Source: Anaerolineae bacterium (GTDB lineage Bacteria; Chloroflexota; Anaerolineae; Promineifilales; Promineifilaceae). From it: a stretch of DNA of 40,209 nucleotides. This document shows positions 39,994-40,209 of the stretch, piece after piece. Each line of letters opens with the position of its first letter. The first letter of the stretch is position 1. The notes under the pieces are model-generated. The model saw nothing but the letters and a program-made list of their open reading frames with translations, did not search any database and had not been told where the DNA came from. Location of the stretch: assembly GCA_015486215.1 (NCBI GenBank), contig WFSA01000336.1:1-40209 (forward strand). Direction: 5' to 3'. The translations under genes were made by a program, and so were the position numbers.

Positions 39994-40021
39994 ATGGTAA
40001 CAAATAATATATGGATGTCAA
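39994..40021 (-). promoter_or_regulatory. Promoter of the argD leader transcript
   Basis: On the minus strand, TTGACA (40021-40016), 16 nt, TACCAT (39999-39994). Seven nucleotides later comes the leader ATG (39986). The -35 matches the sigma-70 consensus at all six positions; the -10 matches at four (TACCAT versus TATAAT). The predicted start of transcription coincides with the leader ATG. Confidence 0.75.
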
Positions 40022-40047
40022 ACAATAACAGTAAACGCGCTAGGTCT

Positions 40048-40160
40048 GCTTGGCCTACCTTCTTCGGGATTTTCTGTGGTGCAATTTTGTAAAATTGCAC
40101 GGTCAAATTTGCAAATTTGACCTACGATAATCGTACAGGAACTTCCGCCAGTGTGTACTA
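40048..40160. repeat. Family G element, copy 2 (and start of another at window end)
   Basis: It runs CTTGGCCTACCTTCTTCGGG ... GGAACTTCCGCCAGTGTGTACTA with the hairpins GTGCAATTTTGTAAAATTGCAC and GGTCAAATTTGCAAATTTGACC. From 40166 the start of a further unit (GCTTGGCCTAAGTTCTT) begins and runs off. It lies just upstream of the argD leader promoter. Confidence 0.78.
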
Positions 40161-40209
40161 GTATTGCTTGGCCTAAGTTCTTAGATGATATACGCCGCCT
40201 GTATTGGGA

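Noticed and set aside
39915-40106. 63-residue frame covering the arginine leader
   Set aside because: Its first 40 codons read through the promoter and family G repeat; a similar N-terminus (MTVQFYKIA) appears at the other family G copy, so it comes from the repeat.

Overview
The window looks like a piece of a bacterial chromosome of moderate GC, most likely from the Chloroflexota (Anaerolineae/Ardenticatenia side). I infer this from the mix of genes: a DUF2887 nuclease, a DUF4342 protein, a CpXC-domain protein, a dCTP deaminase, a site-2 protease, an ArgRS with an altered HIGH motif, and Thr/Pro-rich 'TATPTPT'-type surface linkers. No database search was possible, so the lineage is a judgement. 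There is no phage, plasmid or CRISPR region. About 33 protein genes, one tRNA (Asp) and one leader peptide are supported.

Layout: 1-3271 (minus strand) holds a broken nucleotidyltransferase gene, a RelE-type toxin-antitoxin pair, and a NuoE/NuoF (HoxEF-like) diaphorase pair. 3272-5060 is a graveyard of small elements nested in a dead transposase gene. 5075-8215 holds a SixA-like phosphatase, a zinc-ribbon membrane protein, an unknown protein and a nucleoside phosphorylase. 9070-12412 holds a surface protein, a DUF2887 nuclease, HutI and a small Cys-rich protein. 12492-18722 holds gatB, argS, dcd, an HD hydrolase and tRNA-Asp. 18778-25562 holds a SulP-STAS-rhodanese fusion, a DUF4342 protein, a receiver-kinase hybrid and a site-2 protease. 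25787-33986 holds a HEAT-repeat protein, an AEC transporter, an MA-type peptidase, a TPR protein, a GAF-PAS kinase, a CpXC protein and thiD. 34413-39986 (mostly minus strand) holds argG, an ArgA-like acetyltransferase, an MFS transporter, a YefM-YoeB pair on the plus strand, and argD with its leader.

The most striking object is upstream of argD. A TTGACA promoter sits 7 nt before an ATG that opens a 23-residue peptide with six arginines, five of them at positions 9, 10, 12, 13 and 14. It is followed by a hairpin with a run of nine T, and the segments between can fold in two mutually exclusive ways. This is a complete four-segment transcription attenuator responding to arginine, apparently on a leaderless mRNA.

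Two genome-scale signals run through the window. First, the palindrome ACGGCCGT (usually AACGGCCGTT) occurs about 57 times by hand count in 40 kb, against fewer than one expected, almost all in coding sequence: a highly iterated palindrome comparable to cyanobacterial HIP1. Second, gaps between genes are filled by at least six families of short palindromic elements. Three have clean target-site duplications of constant length per family (8, 9 and 12 bp), and some are nested in one another, so they moved by transposition. Several sit exactly at stop codons.
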